From: an uncultured Coriobacteriales bacterium
GTDB lineage: Bacteria; Actinomycetota; Coriobacteriia; Coriobacteriales; UMGS124
Reading direction: 5' to 3'
Assembly: GCA_934662525.1 (NCBI GenBank)
Contig: CAKUKJ010000035.1
Location: 1 to 11,667, forward strand
DNA length: 11,667 nucleotides
Every line of letters begins with the position of its first letter. The first letter of the stretch is position 1. Under the pieces are notes generated by a model. The model searched no databases, was not told where the DNA came from, and was given only the letters and a program-made list of their open reading frames with translations. The position numbers were made by a program, and so were the translations under genes. Below, piece after piece: positions 1-6,629 of the stretch.

Positions 1-1438
1 GGTCGTCAGCGCGCTGCAGGCGGAGGTCGACGGCGGGGCGGTGGACCTCGACGCGTTCAAGGTCGAGATGGAGGCCCAGCGCCAGCGTGCCCGCTCACAG
101 GTGAAGGACGTCGTGTGGGGCAAGTTCGACACCGTGTGGGTGGCCCTGGCCGACAAGTTCAAGTCCGAGGAGTTCGTGGGCTACGACCAGGACTCCTGCG
201 ACACCGTCGTGCGCGCCCTCGTGGCCGACGAGAAGAGCGTCGAGAGCGCAAGCGCCGGCGACAAGGTGGACGTGCTGCTCGAGCGCACGCCCTTCTACGC
301 CGAGAAAGGCGGCCAGTGCGGCGACACCGGCTTCATCGAGGCAGACGGCTTCAAGCTCCAGGTTCTCGACACCACCTATGCCGAGAAGGTTCTGACCGTC
401 CACCATTGCCAGGTGCTTTCGGGCTCCGTGCACGTGGGCGACGAGTGCAACGCCGCCATCGACGTCATGGCCCGCGCGCGCATTGCCCGCAACCATACCG
501 CCACGCACATCCTGCACGCGGCGCTTCGCCAAGTGCTCGGCACCCATGTCAATCAGGCAGGCTCTCTCGTCGAGCCTTCGCGCCTGCGCTTTGACTTCAC
601 GCACTTCCAGGCCGTGACCCCCGCCGAGCTTGCCGAGGTCGAGCGCATCGCCAATGAGAAGATTATGGCGGCCCTGCCCGTCACCACGCGCGTCATGAGC
701 CTGGACGAGGCCCGTGCCTCGGGAGCAACGGCCCTCTTCGGCGAGAAGTACGGCTCCGAGGTGCGCGTCGTCGACGTCGAGGGCTTCTCCCGCGAGCTGT
801 GCGGCGGCACGCATGTGCGCAACTCTTCCGAGTGCGGCCTTGTCAAGATCGTCTCCGAGGGATCCGTCGCTGCCAACGTGCGCCGTATCGAGGCCGTGAC
901 CTCCTTCGACGCCCTGGCGTACCTCAACGAGCAGCAGGCGTCCCTCAAGCAGGCGGCCGAGCTCCTGAAGGTCGCCCCCGGCGAGGTCGTCAAGCGCGTC
1001 GAGGACAACCTGGCCACCATCAAGCAGTATGAGGACGCCGAGAAGAAGGCCAAGGCCGCCTCGGTGGCCGCCATGGTCGACGAGGCCCTCGCCGGCGTCG
1101 TCGATGCGGGCTATCCCGTGTGCGTCGCACGCTTCGACGGCCTCGACGCCGAGGGCCTGCGCAGCGAGTGGGACCTCGTGCGCGGCAAGCTCACGGCCCC
1201 GGGCGCGTGCGTCTTCGCCAGCGTGAACGAGTCCGGTGCGCCCATCCTGCTCGCCGCGGGCTCCGACGAGGCCGTCGCCGCGGGCTTCAACGCCGGCAAG
1301 GTCATCAAGGCCATCTCCCACGCCATCAAGGGCGGCGGCGGCGGCCGTCCCCAGATGGCCCAGGCGGGCGGCAAGGACGCTGCAGGCATTGACGAGGCCC
1401 TGAAGCTCGCCCGCGAGCTTTTCACGGCCGGTAACTAG
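1..1438 (+). CDS. alaS: Alanine--tRNA ligase, C-terminal part (5'-truncated by the window)
   Basis: Alanyl-tRNA synthetase charges tRNA-Ala in the cytoplasm and hydrolyses mischarged Ser/Gly-tRNA-Ala. The reading frame (codons from base 2) is open to the left edge with no convincing start, so about 478 residues remain of a protein usually near 870-880. The visible part begins at the end of the tRNA-recognition region (an FKVEMEAQRQRARS segment). It continues through the editing domain, with zinc-binding HTATH (494-508) and CGGTH (800-814), the motif residues expected for active editing. A coiled-coil-rich linker follows at about window residues 310-358, then the DHHA1/C-Ala domain with the GGGGGR glycine loop (from 1331) near the C-terminus. 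The stop is one base before ruvX, so alaS probably heads or belongs to the ruvX-mltG operon. The class II aminoacylation core lies outside the window and cannot be judged. Identification is secure. Confidence 0.97.
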   Translation, partial: VVSALQAEVDGGAVDLDAFKVEMEAQRQRARSQVKDVVWGKFDTVWVALADKFKSEEFVGYDQDSCDTVVRALVADEKSVESASAGDKVDVLLERTPFYAEKGGQCGDTGFIEADGFKLQVLDTTYAEKVLTVHHCQVLSGSVHVGDECNAAIDVMARARIARNHTATHILHAALRQVLGTHVNQAGSLVEPSRLRFDFTHFQAVTPAELAEVERIANEKIMAALPVTTRVMSLDEARASGATALFGEKYGSEVRVVDVEGFSRELCGGTHVRNSSECGLVKIVSEGSVAANVRRIEAVTSFDALAYLNEQQASLKQAAELLKVAPGEVVKRVEDNLATIKQYEDAEKKAKAASVAAMVDEALAGVVDAGYPVCVARFDGLDAEGLRSEWDLVRGKLTAPGACVFASVNESGAPILLAAGSDEAVAAGFNAGKVIKAISHAIKGGGGGRPQMAQAGGKDAAGIDEALKLARELFTAGN

Positions 1439-1439
1439 C

Positions 1440-1871
1440 TTGCAAGCCCTCGCGCTCGATATAGGGGATGCCCGCGTTGGCGTGGCCAGCGGCAGCACGC
1501 GCTCAGGCATCGCGATGCCCGTGTGTGTGCTGCCGGCCCACGAGGTGTTTTCGCATGCGCCAAGCTTTCGGCGCGTTGTGGAGGACCATGAGCCCGACGT
1601 GCTTGTGGTGGGCAGACCGCTCACGTTGCAGGGCGAGCCGGGGCCGCAGGCTGCCAAGCTCACGCAGTTGGGAACACAGATCGCGCAGCGTTGCGGCCTT
1701 CCGGTCGAGTTTGTCGATGAGCGCCTCACCTCAAGCGAGGCCAAGCGCATCCTGCGCGAGCAGGGTCTGAACGAAAAGCAGATGCGCGGCAAGGTCGACA
1801 GCGTCGCGGCGTCGCTGTTCCTCCAGGTCTGGCTTGACATCAAGAAGAACGAGACGATGGGAGATGCATGA
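1440..1871 (+). CDS. ruvX: Putative pre-16S rRNA nuclease / Holliday junction resolvase-like protein YqgF
   Basis: RuvX/YqgF has an RNase H-like fold. It is implicated in maturing the 5' end of 16S rRNA and was earlier proposed as a Holliday junction resolvase. The 143-residue length is normal. The N-terminal strand has LDIGDARVGVA, with likely catalytic Asp7. VDERLTSSEA follows, with Asp93 and Glu94, then a C-terminal KVDSVAAS motif with Asp120, so all three acidic positions of the family are present. The start is TTG at 1440, one base after the alaS stop. No strong Shine-Dalgarno is visible, so translation probably depends on coupling to alaS. The stop overlaps the mltG start as ATGA (1868-1871). 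The alaS-ruvX-mltG order is a well-known actinobacterial and firmicute arrangement, which supports the call. Confidence 0.93.
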   Translation: MQALALDIGDARVGVASGSTRSGIAMPVCVLPAHEVFSHAPSFRRVVEDHEPDVLVVGRPLTLQGEPGPQAAKLTQLGTQIAQRCGLPVEFVDERLTSSEAKRILREQGLNEKQMRGKVDSVAASLFLQVWLDIKKNETMGDA

Positions 1872-3058
1872 GCCTCCAACCGTTTGACCCCTCGTCGCTG
1901 AAAGACGACGCCTCGGGAAACTCGGGCATTGCGAATAACGCCCAACCCATGCACCGCATGCGGACGTCTTACAACGACGCAAAAACGCGCAAGGAACATG
2001 CTCACAAGGGCTCGACGCCCCTACGGATTGTTGTGATCGGGCTCGTGTGCTTCTTCGCCGTCGTGGGTGTCATCGTCGCCGTGAACGCCTCGCAATGCTC
2101 CATGAAGCTCGCCGTCATCGAGCAGGAGCGTGCGGAGACCACGGTGGACATTCCCAACGGCTACGGCACGGGCGACATCTCGCGGCTCTTGCGTGACGAA
2201 GGCGTCATCTCCTCCACCACCGCCTTTATTCAGGCCGTCGCCGCGCAAGGTGCCGAAGGCGCGTTGCAGGCCGGCACATACACGTTCACCAAGGACATGA
2301 CCTACGAGCAGATCGTTTCCATGCTCGTCGCCGGTACGGCCGCCTCGGGCGTCTCCATCACCATCCCCGAGGGTTTCACGGTCGCGCAGACGGCCCAGCG
2401 TTTCGCCGAGACCTTCGACTTCACGTATGACGACTTCATGGCGCAGGCGAAGGCATCCAACTATGTCGGCGAGTTCACGTTCTTGAACGGTGCGTACAAC
2501 GACTCTCTCGAAGGCTTCCTCTTCCCCAAGACATACACTTTCGAAGACGAGGTCACCCCTGACGTCGCCATTCGCACGATGCTGCAGCAGTTCCAGACCG
2601 AGACCGCCTCGATTGACTGGAGCCATGTGGGTCAGGGGACAACGACGCTGAGCGAGTATCAGGTCATCTGCATGGCGTCGCTCATCGAGCGCGAGACTGC
2701 CGTGGAAGACGAACGTCCCAACGTGGCATCCGTCATCTACAACCGCCTCAACGCCGGCATGTACCTGCAGATTGACGCGGCTATTGCGTATGCGCTCAAC
2801 AAGTCCGACCTTTTGACCTATGCCGACCTCGAGGTGGACTCGCCGTACAACACCTACACCAACTACGGCCTTGTGCCCGGCCCCATCTGCTCGCCGTCCC
2901 TCTCGTCAATCAATGCGGTCATCAACGCCGCCCAAACCAACTACTATTACTATGTCGCCTCGCCCGCGTTGGACGGCACGCATGTCTTCTGCGAGACCGA
3001 GAGCGAGTTTGCCGAGGCACGCGACGCTTACAGCGCCGCCGCCGGCATCACGGGATAA
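1868..3058 (+). CDS. mltG: Endolytic murein transglycosylase MltG (YceG-like)
   Basis: MltG cleaves nascent glycan strands at the outer face of the membrane and is thought to set glycan length or terminate elongation. The 396-residue protein has a polar cytoplasmic N-terminus of about 50 residues ending in basic residues. One transmembrane helix follows (about residues 53-74), then an extracytoplasmic part. The LysM-like stretch (about 90-170) includes the IPEGFTVAQTAQRF segment. The YceG catalytic domain contains ASLIERET with the expected catalytic Glu274. The family C-terminal signature follows: SPYNTY, GLVPGPICSPS, then DGTHVF. The start ATG overlaps the ruvX stop by four bases, and GGGAG (1859-1863) lies close upstream. 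The neighbouring murB is also a cell-wall gene but on the other strand. Only the start codon leaves slight doubt. Confidence 0.96.
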   Translation: MSLQPFDPSSLKDDASGNSGIANNAQPMHRMRTSYNDAKTRKEHAHKGSTPLRIVVIGLVCFFAVVGVIVAVNASQCSMKLAVIEQERAETTVDIPNGYGTGDISRLLRDEGVISSTTAFIQAVAAQGAEGALQAGTYTFTKDMTYEQIVSMLVAGTAASGVSITIPEGFTVAQTAQRFAETFDFTYDDFMAQAKASNYVGEFTFLNGAYNDSLEGFLFPKTYTFEDEVTPDVAIRTMLQQFQTETASIDWSHVGQGTTTLSEYQVICMASLIERETAVEDERPNVASVIYNRLNAGMYLQIDAAIAYALNKSDLLTYADLEVDSPYNTYTNYGLVPGPICSPSLSSINAVINAAQTNYYYYVASPALDGTHVFCETESEFAEARDAYSAAAGITG

Positions 3059-3061
3059 ACC

Positions 3062-3577
3062 ATGGGCATCGTATCCCCGCAGCGCTATCTCACCTCCATC
3101 GACGTCATCGACCTCGACGACCTCGTGCGCTGCGGGGTTCGGGCCCTTCTGCTCGACCGTGACAACACGGTCATCCCACGCTCGACGGGTGTGGCCCCCG
3201 CGCCCGTCGAGGCTTGGATGCGAGGCGCCCGTGAGAGGGGCCTTCGCATCTGCTTTGTCTCCAACAACGATTATGAGAACGTCGAGCCGACTGCTCGTCT
3301 CTACGGGGCCGGACTTGTCGCCAAGGCGCACAAGCCCCGGCCCGACGGGTTGTTGCAGGCCGCACGGCAGCTGGACGTCGAGCCAAGTTCGTGCTTTGTC
3401 GTGGGCGACCAGCTCTACACGGACATCTTCGCCGCAAAGCTCGCGCATATGAGGCACGCTCTCGTCGTGCCTCAGTGCGCCCAAGACCTGTGGTATTCTC
3501 CGCCCATGCGTGCCATGGAGTGTTTGCTCTTGCACGGTCTCAAGCCTGCAAGCACGTGGTTCCCGCTTTCATGTTAG
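3062..3577 (+). CDS. YqeG family HAD IIIA-type phosphatase
   Basis: This is a small (171-residue) HAD-superfamily phosphatase of the YqeG type. HAD motif I is LLDRDNTVIP with nucleophile Asp32 and general acid Asp34. Motif II is SNN (67-69), Lys91 lies in KAHKPRP, and motif IV is GDQLYTD with Asp116 and Asp121. There is no sizeable cap domain, as in class III enzymes. The same family includes yeast Gep4, a phosphatidylglycerophosphate phosphatase, and bacterial YqeG members have been linked to the same step of phosphatidylglycerol synthesis. That substrate is therefore an inference here, not seen in sequence. The gene starts three bases after mltG and its stop overlaps the next start by seven bases, so it is part of the alaS operon. 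In Bacillus, yqeG lies close to aroE; in this window it sits where actinobacteria usually have aroE. Confidence 0.9.
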   Translation: MGIVSPQRYLTSIDVIDLDDLVRCGVRALLLDRDNTVIPRSTGVAPAPVEAWMRGARERGLRICFVSNNDYENVEPTARLYGAGLVAKAHKPRPDGLLQAARQLDVEPSSCFVVGDQLYTDIFAAKLAHMRHALVVPQCAQDLWYSPPMRAMECLLLHGLKPASTWFPLSC

Positions 3578-4050
3578 AGGCCGTCGTCGCCCTTGCGCGT
3601 GCCGTCTTCGCGCTCGTGTACTTGGCCCTGCTTGTCTGGGCGGCGTATGTCGACGCTCAGAGCAGGGTCATTCCCAACGCGAGCGTCGTCGCGCTTGCCC
3701 TATGGGGGCTCGTGGGCCATATCCCTTTCGTTTTGGGCTTCCTTCCGCCTTTTCTGCCCTCCCTTTCTTCATGCGTCATCAGCGCGGTTGCCGTCGTCGC
3801 GGTTTTTCTCGCCTTTGAGATGGTATGGCGCACGGTCAACAAGGGGAGACACGGCATGGGCATGGGCGACATCAAGCTCGTGGGTGCGGTTTGCCTTGCG
3901 ATGGGCCCCTGGGCGTTTCCGTGCTTTGCCGCTGCTTGCCTTTCCGCCGTCTTCATCGAGACGTTGCGTCACAACAGGACGTTTGCCTTCGGACCGTATT
4001 TGTGCGCGTGTTTTGCAGTTTGCCTCATATACCTCGTCGTCTCAAACTGA
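3571..4050 (+). CDS. Minimal A24 family prepilin peptidase (peptidase domain only)
   Basis: This is a polytopic inner-membrane aspartic protease of the type IV prepilin peptidase family, which removes leader peptides from prepilin-like proteins. With the ATG at 3571 it has 159 residues. The first catalytic motif is DAQSRVIPN with Asp28. The second is GMGMGDIKLVGA with Asp100. Both aspartates of the GxGD protease class are therefore present. Four to six hydrophobic segments are visible (about 5-26, 37-50, 52-70, 71-86, 103-120 and 140-158). The cytoplasmic N-methyltransferase/zinc domain of PilD is absent, as in the short CpaA/TadV-like and actinobacterial versions. An in-frame GTG at 3556 is a possible longer start. 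The ATG overlaps the yqeG stop by seven bases, indicating coupling. No pilin, secretion ATPase or tad gene is in the window, so the substrate is unknown. Confidence 0.88.
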   Translation: MLEAVVALARAVFALVYLALLVWAAYVDAQSRVIPNASVVALALWGLVGHIPFVLGFLPPFLPSLSSCVISAVAVVAVFLAFEMVWRTVNKGRHGMGMGDIKLVGAVCLAMGPWAFPCFAAACLSAVFIETLRHNRTFAFGPYLCACFAVCLIYLVVSN

Positions 4051-4071
4051 GGTATGCGCCCCACTTGAAGA

Positions 4072-4080
4072 TGGTAAAAT
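4072..4080 (+). promoter_or_regulatory. Candidate extended -10 promoter for aroK
   Basis: In the 76-base gap before aroK the sequence TGG-TAAAAT matches an extended -10 (TGn plus five of six consensus bases, hexamer 4075-4080). No good -35 is seen 16-18 bases upstream, which is tolerated by extended -10 promoters. Transcription would start near 4087, about 40 bases before the aroK ATG. Pattern match only. Confidence 0.35.
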
Positions 4081-4126
4081 CACTGCCGATACTACGATGT
4101 GCGACAACGACGAGCTGTGAGCGTGG

Positions 4127-4684
4127 ATGACAGGCAAGCCTGAAGACGAAGAGGGCTATACGCGCCATGTGGGGTGCGACCATATCTTTTTCATCGGCTT
4201 CCTGGGGGCGGGCAAGTCCACGGTGGCGCGCAACCTGGGCCGCCTGTTCAACCGACGCCATCTCGACACCGACCGCATGGTTGTGCACCGCGAGCAGCTG
4301 AGCGTGGCCGAGATTTTCCAAACGGCAGGCGAGGAGCATTTTCGCCAGCTCGAGCATGTCGCGCTCGAACGTCTCAAACATGAGAAGAGCTGCCTTGTGT
4401 CGTGCGGGGGAGGCATTGTGGAGAATGCCGACAACGTCGCCCTCATGCGGTCCATGGGCAAGGTCGTCTTCCTCGACCTCGACCTCGACGACGCCTTGGG
4501 TCACATCACCCATCCCGAGATTCGCCCCGACTTGGGTGACTACGACCATGCCAAGGCGCTGCTTGCACATCGCCTGCCCCTCTATCAGGCAGCCGCAGAT
4601 TACACGGTGGACATCCGCGGGCTGTCTTTCTCCGACGTTGCCTACAAGGTCGGGGGCCTGCTGTACGAGGAAGGGCTCCTCTAG
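4127..4684 (+). CDS. aroK: Shikimate kinase
   Basis: Shikimate kinase phosphorylates shikimate with ATP at the fifth step of the chorismate pathway, in the cytoplasm. The 185-residue protein has Walker A GFLGAGKST (24-32) and the shikimate-binding DTD (47-49). Substrate Arg73 lies in EEHFRQLE, and the glycine triplet is CGGGIV (Gly94-96). The lid region has Arg133 in HPEIRPDL, and Arg149 lies in HRLPLYQ. The lid reads RPDL rather than the common RPLL, a mild deviation. The ATG at 4127 gives a charged N-terminal extension of about 14 residues. A GTG at 4169 would give a more family-like start, and an in-frame stop at 4118 excludes anything longer. It stands 76 bases after the prepilin peptidase and 47 before the M24 peptidase. 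No other aro gene is present. Confidence 0.94.
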   Translation: MTGKPEDEEGYTRHVGCDHIFFIGFLGAGKSTVARNLGRLFNRRHLDTDRMVVHREQLSVAEIFQTAGEEHFRQLEHVALERLKHEKSCLVSCGGGIVENADNVALMRSMGKVVFLDLDLDDALGHITHPEIRPDLGDYDHAKALLAHRLPLYQAAADYTVDIRGLSFSDVAYKVGGLLYEEGLL

Positions 4685-4731
4685 AGCAGCGGCGCGCAGT
4701 CAAACCCACCTTACGAGAAAGGTGTTTTGCC

Positions 4732-5850
4732 ATGTCCGTTCAAGACCGGATTGCCAAGATTCGCCGCCTGATGGAGGAGCGGGGCTACGATGCGCTTGTG
4801 CTGCGCAACAACCCCGACCTGCGCTGGCTCACCGGGGCTTCGCGCGTGTTCGACTTCGAAAGCGCCCATACGGCCTTCATCACGCAGGACAAGCTCTTCT
4901 TCCATACGGACTCGCGCTACTACAACACGTTCATCGAGCGCCTCGGTGCCGACGGACCCTGGAAGTTCGACATGGAGCAGTGCGACATGGCCGCCTGGGT
5001 GGCCCGCAAGTCCTACGAGAACCATGTGGGGTCGGGCGTCATCTGCATCGAGGACACCATGACGCTTGCACAGGCGCGCGAGCTCGACCGTGCCTTCGAG
5101 GACCGCTCGCTTGCCCCCCGTTTCGCGCAGCTTCATGGCGACATCATCGCCTTGCGCGCCATCAAGGACGCCGACGAGATAGCCCTCATGCGGCGCGCGC
5201 AGGCCGTGACCGACGAGGCGTTCTTGCATATGTGCGACGTCATCCGCCCCGGCCTGACGGAGATGGAGCTGCGCGTCGAACTCGACAACTACATGCTTAC
5301 CCACGGCGGCGACGCCCTGTCGTTCGACACCATCATGGCGAGCGGCCCCAATTCGGCGAACCCCCATGCCATGCCGGGGTCGCGCCAGGTGGAGGTCGGC
5401 GACTTCGTGCTCATGGACTACGGCGCGGGTCTGGGCGATTACCGCTCCGACATGACGCGCACCGTCGTGGTGGGGGAGCCGTCTGCCAAGCAGCGTGAGA
5501 TCTACGACGTCGTTCGTCGCGCGCACGAGACCTGCACCGCCGCCATCCGCCCGGGCATGAAGTGCCGCGAGATTCACGAGCTGGCCGTCAAGGTCATCTC
5601 CGAGGCCGGTTATGGCGACTGCTTCGCGCACGGTCTGGGCCATGGTGTGGGCATCGACATCCACGAGCTTCCTCGCATCGGCCGCACCACGACCGACGTC
5701 TATGAGCCAGGCATGGTTTGCACCGTGGAACCCGGCATTTATCTGCCGGGTTTTGGCGGTGTGCGCCTGGAGGACTACGGCGTCATCACCGACGAGGGCT
5801 TCGAGCCCTTCACCCGTTCCACGCACGACCTCGTGGTCGTTCCCGCATAA
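4732..5850 (+). CDS. pepQ: M24B family Xaa-Pro peptidase
   Basis: This is a cytoplasmic metallopeptidase of the M24B group (Xaa-Pro dipeptidase or aminopeptidase), which recycles proline-containing peptides. It has 372 residues: an N-terminal creatinase-like domain (about 1-130) and a C-terminal pita-bread domain. All five dinuclear-metal ligands are visible: Asp229 and Asp240 in LMDYGAGLGDYRSDMTRT, His304 in HGLGHGVG, Glu333 in VEPGIY and Glu347 in RLEDYG. The ATG at 4732 is preceded by AGAAAGGTG (4716-4724) at good spacing, one of the best ribosome binding sites in the window. The gene lies directly upstream of efp, the usual position of pepQ in firmicutes and actinobacteria. Sequence alone does not separate dipeptidase (PepQ) from aminopeptidase (PepP); the symbol rests mainly on context. 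Confidence 0.92.
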   Translation: MSVQDRIAKIRRLMEERGYDALVLRNNPDLRWLTGASRVFDFESAHTAFITQDKLFFHTDSRYYNTFIERLGADGPWKFDMEQCDMAAWVARKSYENHVGSGVICIEDTMTLAQARELDRAFEDRSLAPRFAQLHGDIIALRAIKDADEIALMRRAQAVTDEAFLHMCDVIRPGLTEMELRVELDNYMLTHGGDALSFDTIMASGPNSANPHAMPGSRQVEVGDFVLMDYGAGLGDYRSDMTRTVVVGEPSAKQREIYDVVRRAHETCTAAIRPGMKCREIHELAVKVISEAGYGDCFAHGLGHGVGIDIHELPRIGRTTTDVYEPGMVCTVEPGIYLPGFGGVRLEDYGVITDEGFEPFTRSTHDLVVVPA

Positions 5851-5902
5851 GGTTGTTTTTGGGAAATGCGTGCGCGGTGTGCCGCAGCGCCACCTTTGGG
5901 TA

Positions 5903-5932
5903 TTGTGCAGCGTGCCCGCACTGATATATCAT
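5903..5932 (+). promoter_or_regulatory. Candidate promoter for efp
   Basis: In the 142-base gap between the peptidase gene and efp, TTGTGC (5903-5908) is followed by TATATC (5925-5930, spacer 16, preceded by TGA as an extended -10) or TATCAT (5927-5932, spacer 18). The -10 area is inside a perfect 10-base palindrome, TGATATATCA (5922-5931). It is the most AT-rich spot of the gap. Initiation near 5937 would leave a leader of about 55 bases. Confidence 0.5.
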
Positions 5933-5948
5933 TCCTAAGTTGTTTAAC

Positions 5949-5969
5949 TGCCTGGTCATACGCCGGGCA
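5949..5969 (+). other. Hairpin in the efp leader
   Basis: TGCCTGG (5949-5955) pairs with CCGGGCA (5963-5969) over seven base pairs (one G-U) with a seven-base loop. It lies about 11 bases upstream of the efp ribosome binding site, within the predicted leader. No T-run follows, so it is not an intrinsic terminator. It may protect or structure the mRNA; function unknown. Confidence 0.35.
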
Positions 5970-5992
5970 TTCCGCGATTGAAAGGTTTTCCT

Positions 5993-6556
5993 GTGGCTAC
6001 TCTGGGTATCACCGATCTTAAGGCCGGTCTGGGCGTCAACATCAACGGCAAGGACTGCATCGTCCTCGAGGCGCAGCACGTCAAGCCGGGCAAGGGCAAC
6101 ACCTACGTGCGCACCAAGTACAAGGACATCCGCACCGGCCGCGTGAACGAGCAGAACTTCCAGCAGTCCGCCAAGTTCGAGAGCGTCCGCATGGAGACCC
6201 GCGAGATGCAGTATCTCTACAACGACGGCGACAACTTCTGGTTCATGGACAACGACACCTATGAGCAGATTCCCGTCGAGGCTGCCACGGTGGGCGACGA
6301 CGCCAAGTGGCTCAAGGAGAACGACGTCTGCCTGATGCAGTACGCCAACGGCGTGCTCTACGCCGTCCAGCCCCCGATGTTCATCGAGGCCGAGATCACG
6401 GAAACCGAGCCCGGCTTCAAGGGCGACACCGTGCAGTCCGGCACCAAGCCCGCCGTCATCGAGACCGGCGCGACCGTCCAGGTTCCCATGTTCGTCAACG
6501 TCGGCGACCGCATCAAGATCGACACCCGCGAGGCCAAGTACATCTCTCGCGTCTAG
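5993..6556 (+). CDS. efp: Elongation factor P
   Basis: EF-P binds between the P and E sites of stalled ribosomes and stimulates peptide bond formation at polyproline stretches. The 187-residue length is typical. The protein begins ATLGITDLKAG after a GTG start at 5993, preceded by GAAAGG (5980-5985) with seven bases between. An upstream in-frame TTG at 5978 would overlap this site and add five non-homologous residues, so it is rejected. Domain I carries the loop KPGKGNTYV with Lys34 at the tip, the position modified in several bacteria. Two OB-fold domains follow. The C-terminal signature appears as the GDRIKIDT segment near the end. A strong terminator follows. The pepQ-efp pair is widespread; the usual downstream nusB is missing and a convergent murB takes its place. 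Confidence 0.97.
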   Translation: MATLGITDLKAGLGVNINGKDCIVLEAQHVKPGKGNTYVRTKYKDIRTGRVNEQNFQQSAKFESVRMETREMQYLYNDGDNFWFMDNDTYEQIPVEAATVGDDAKWLKENDVCLMQYANGVLYAVQPPMFIEAEITETEPGFKGDTVQSGTKPAVIETGATVQVPMFVNVGDRIKIDTREAKYISRV

Positions 6557-6577
6557 CTCGGCGCCCAATGCGTTGCC

Positions 6578-6629
6578 AAGGAGTCCCTGACTTGCACAGT
6601 TGCAGGTCGGGGACTCCTTTTCTTATTTG
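6578..6629 (+). terminator. Intrinsic terminator of efp
   Basis: AAGGAGTCCC (6578-6587) pairs perfectly with GGGACTCCTT (6610-6619). The stem continues inward (6588-6596 with 6601-6609, two G-U pairs) to a total of 19 base pairs around a CAGT loop. A T-rich tract (6618-6628) follows on the + strand. On the minus strand the flank beyond the hairpin is only CTTGGC, so it would be a poor terminator for the converging murB transcript. Confidence 0.92.

Noticed and set aside
95..2005. A 636-codon open frame on the minus strand across alaS, ruvX and the mltG start
   Set aside because: It is antisense to three well-supported genes, spans their boundaries, and its product is low-complexity Gly/Ala/Val/Leu/His/Asp with no recognisable domain. 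GC-rich codon use in the real genes suppresses antisense stops.
3391..3570. Upstream extension of the prepilin peptidase frame by 60 codons
   Set aside because: The extension lies inside yqeG, is Arg/Ala-rich and unlike the family. The membrane protein begins naturally at the ATG at 3571.
5825..5860. Possible terminator at the end of the M24 peptidase gene
   Set aside because: ACGACC/GGTCGT forms a six-pair hairpin inside the coding end, but the T-run lies about 15 bases further on, too far for an intrinsic terminator.
5851..5992. Small gene or structured RNA in the gap before efp
   Set aside because: No convincing small frame with a ribosome binding site was seen. The gap is accounted for by a promoter, a short hairpin and the efp ribosome binding site.
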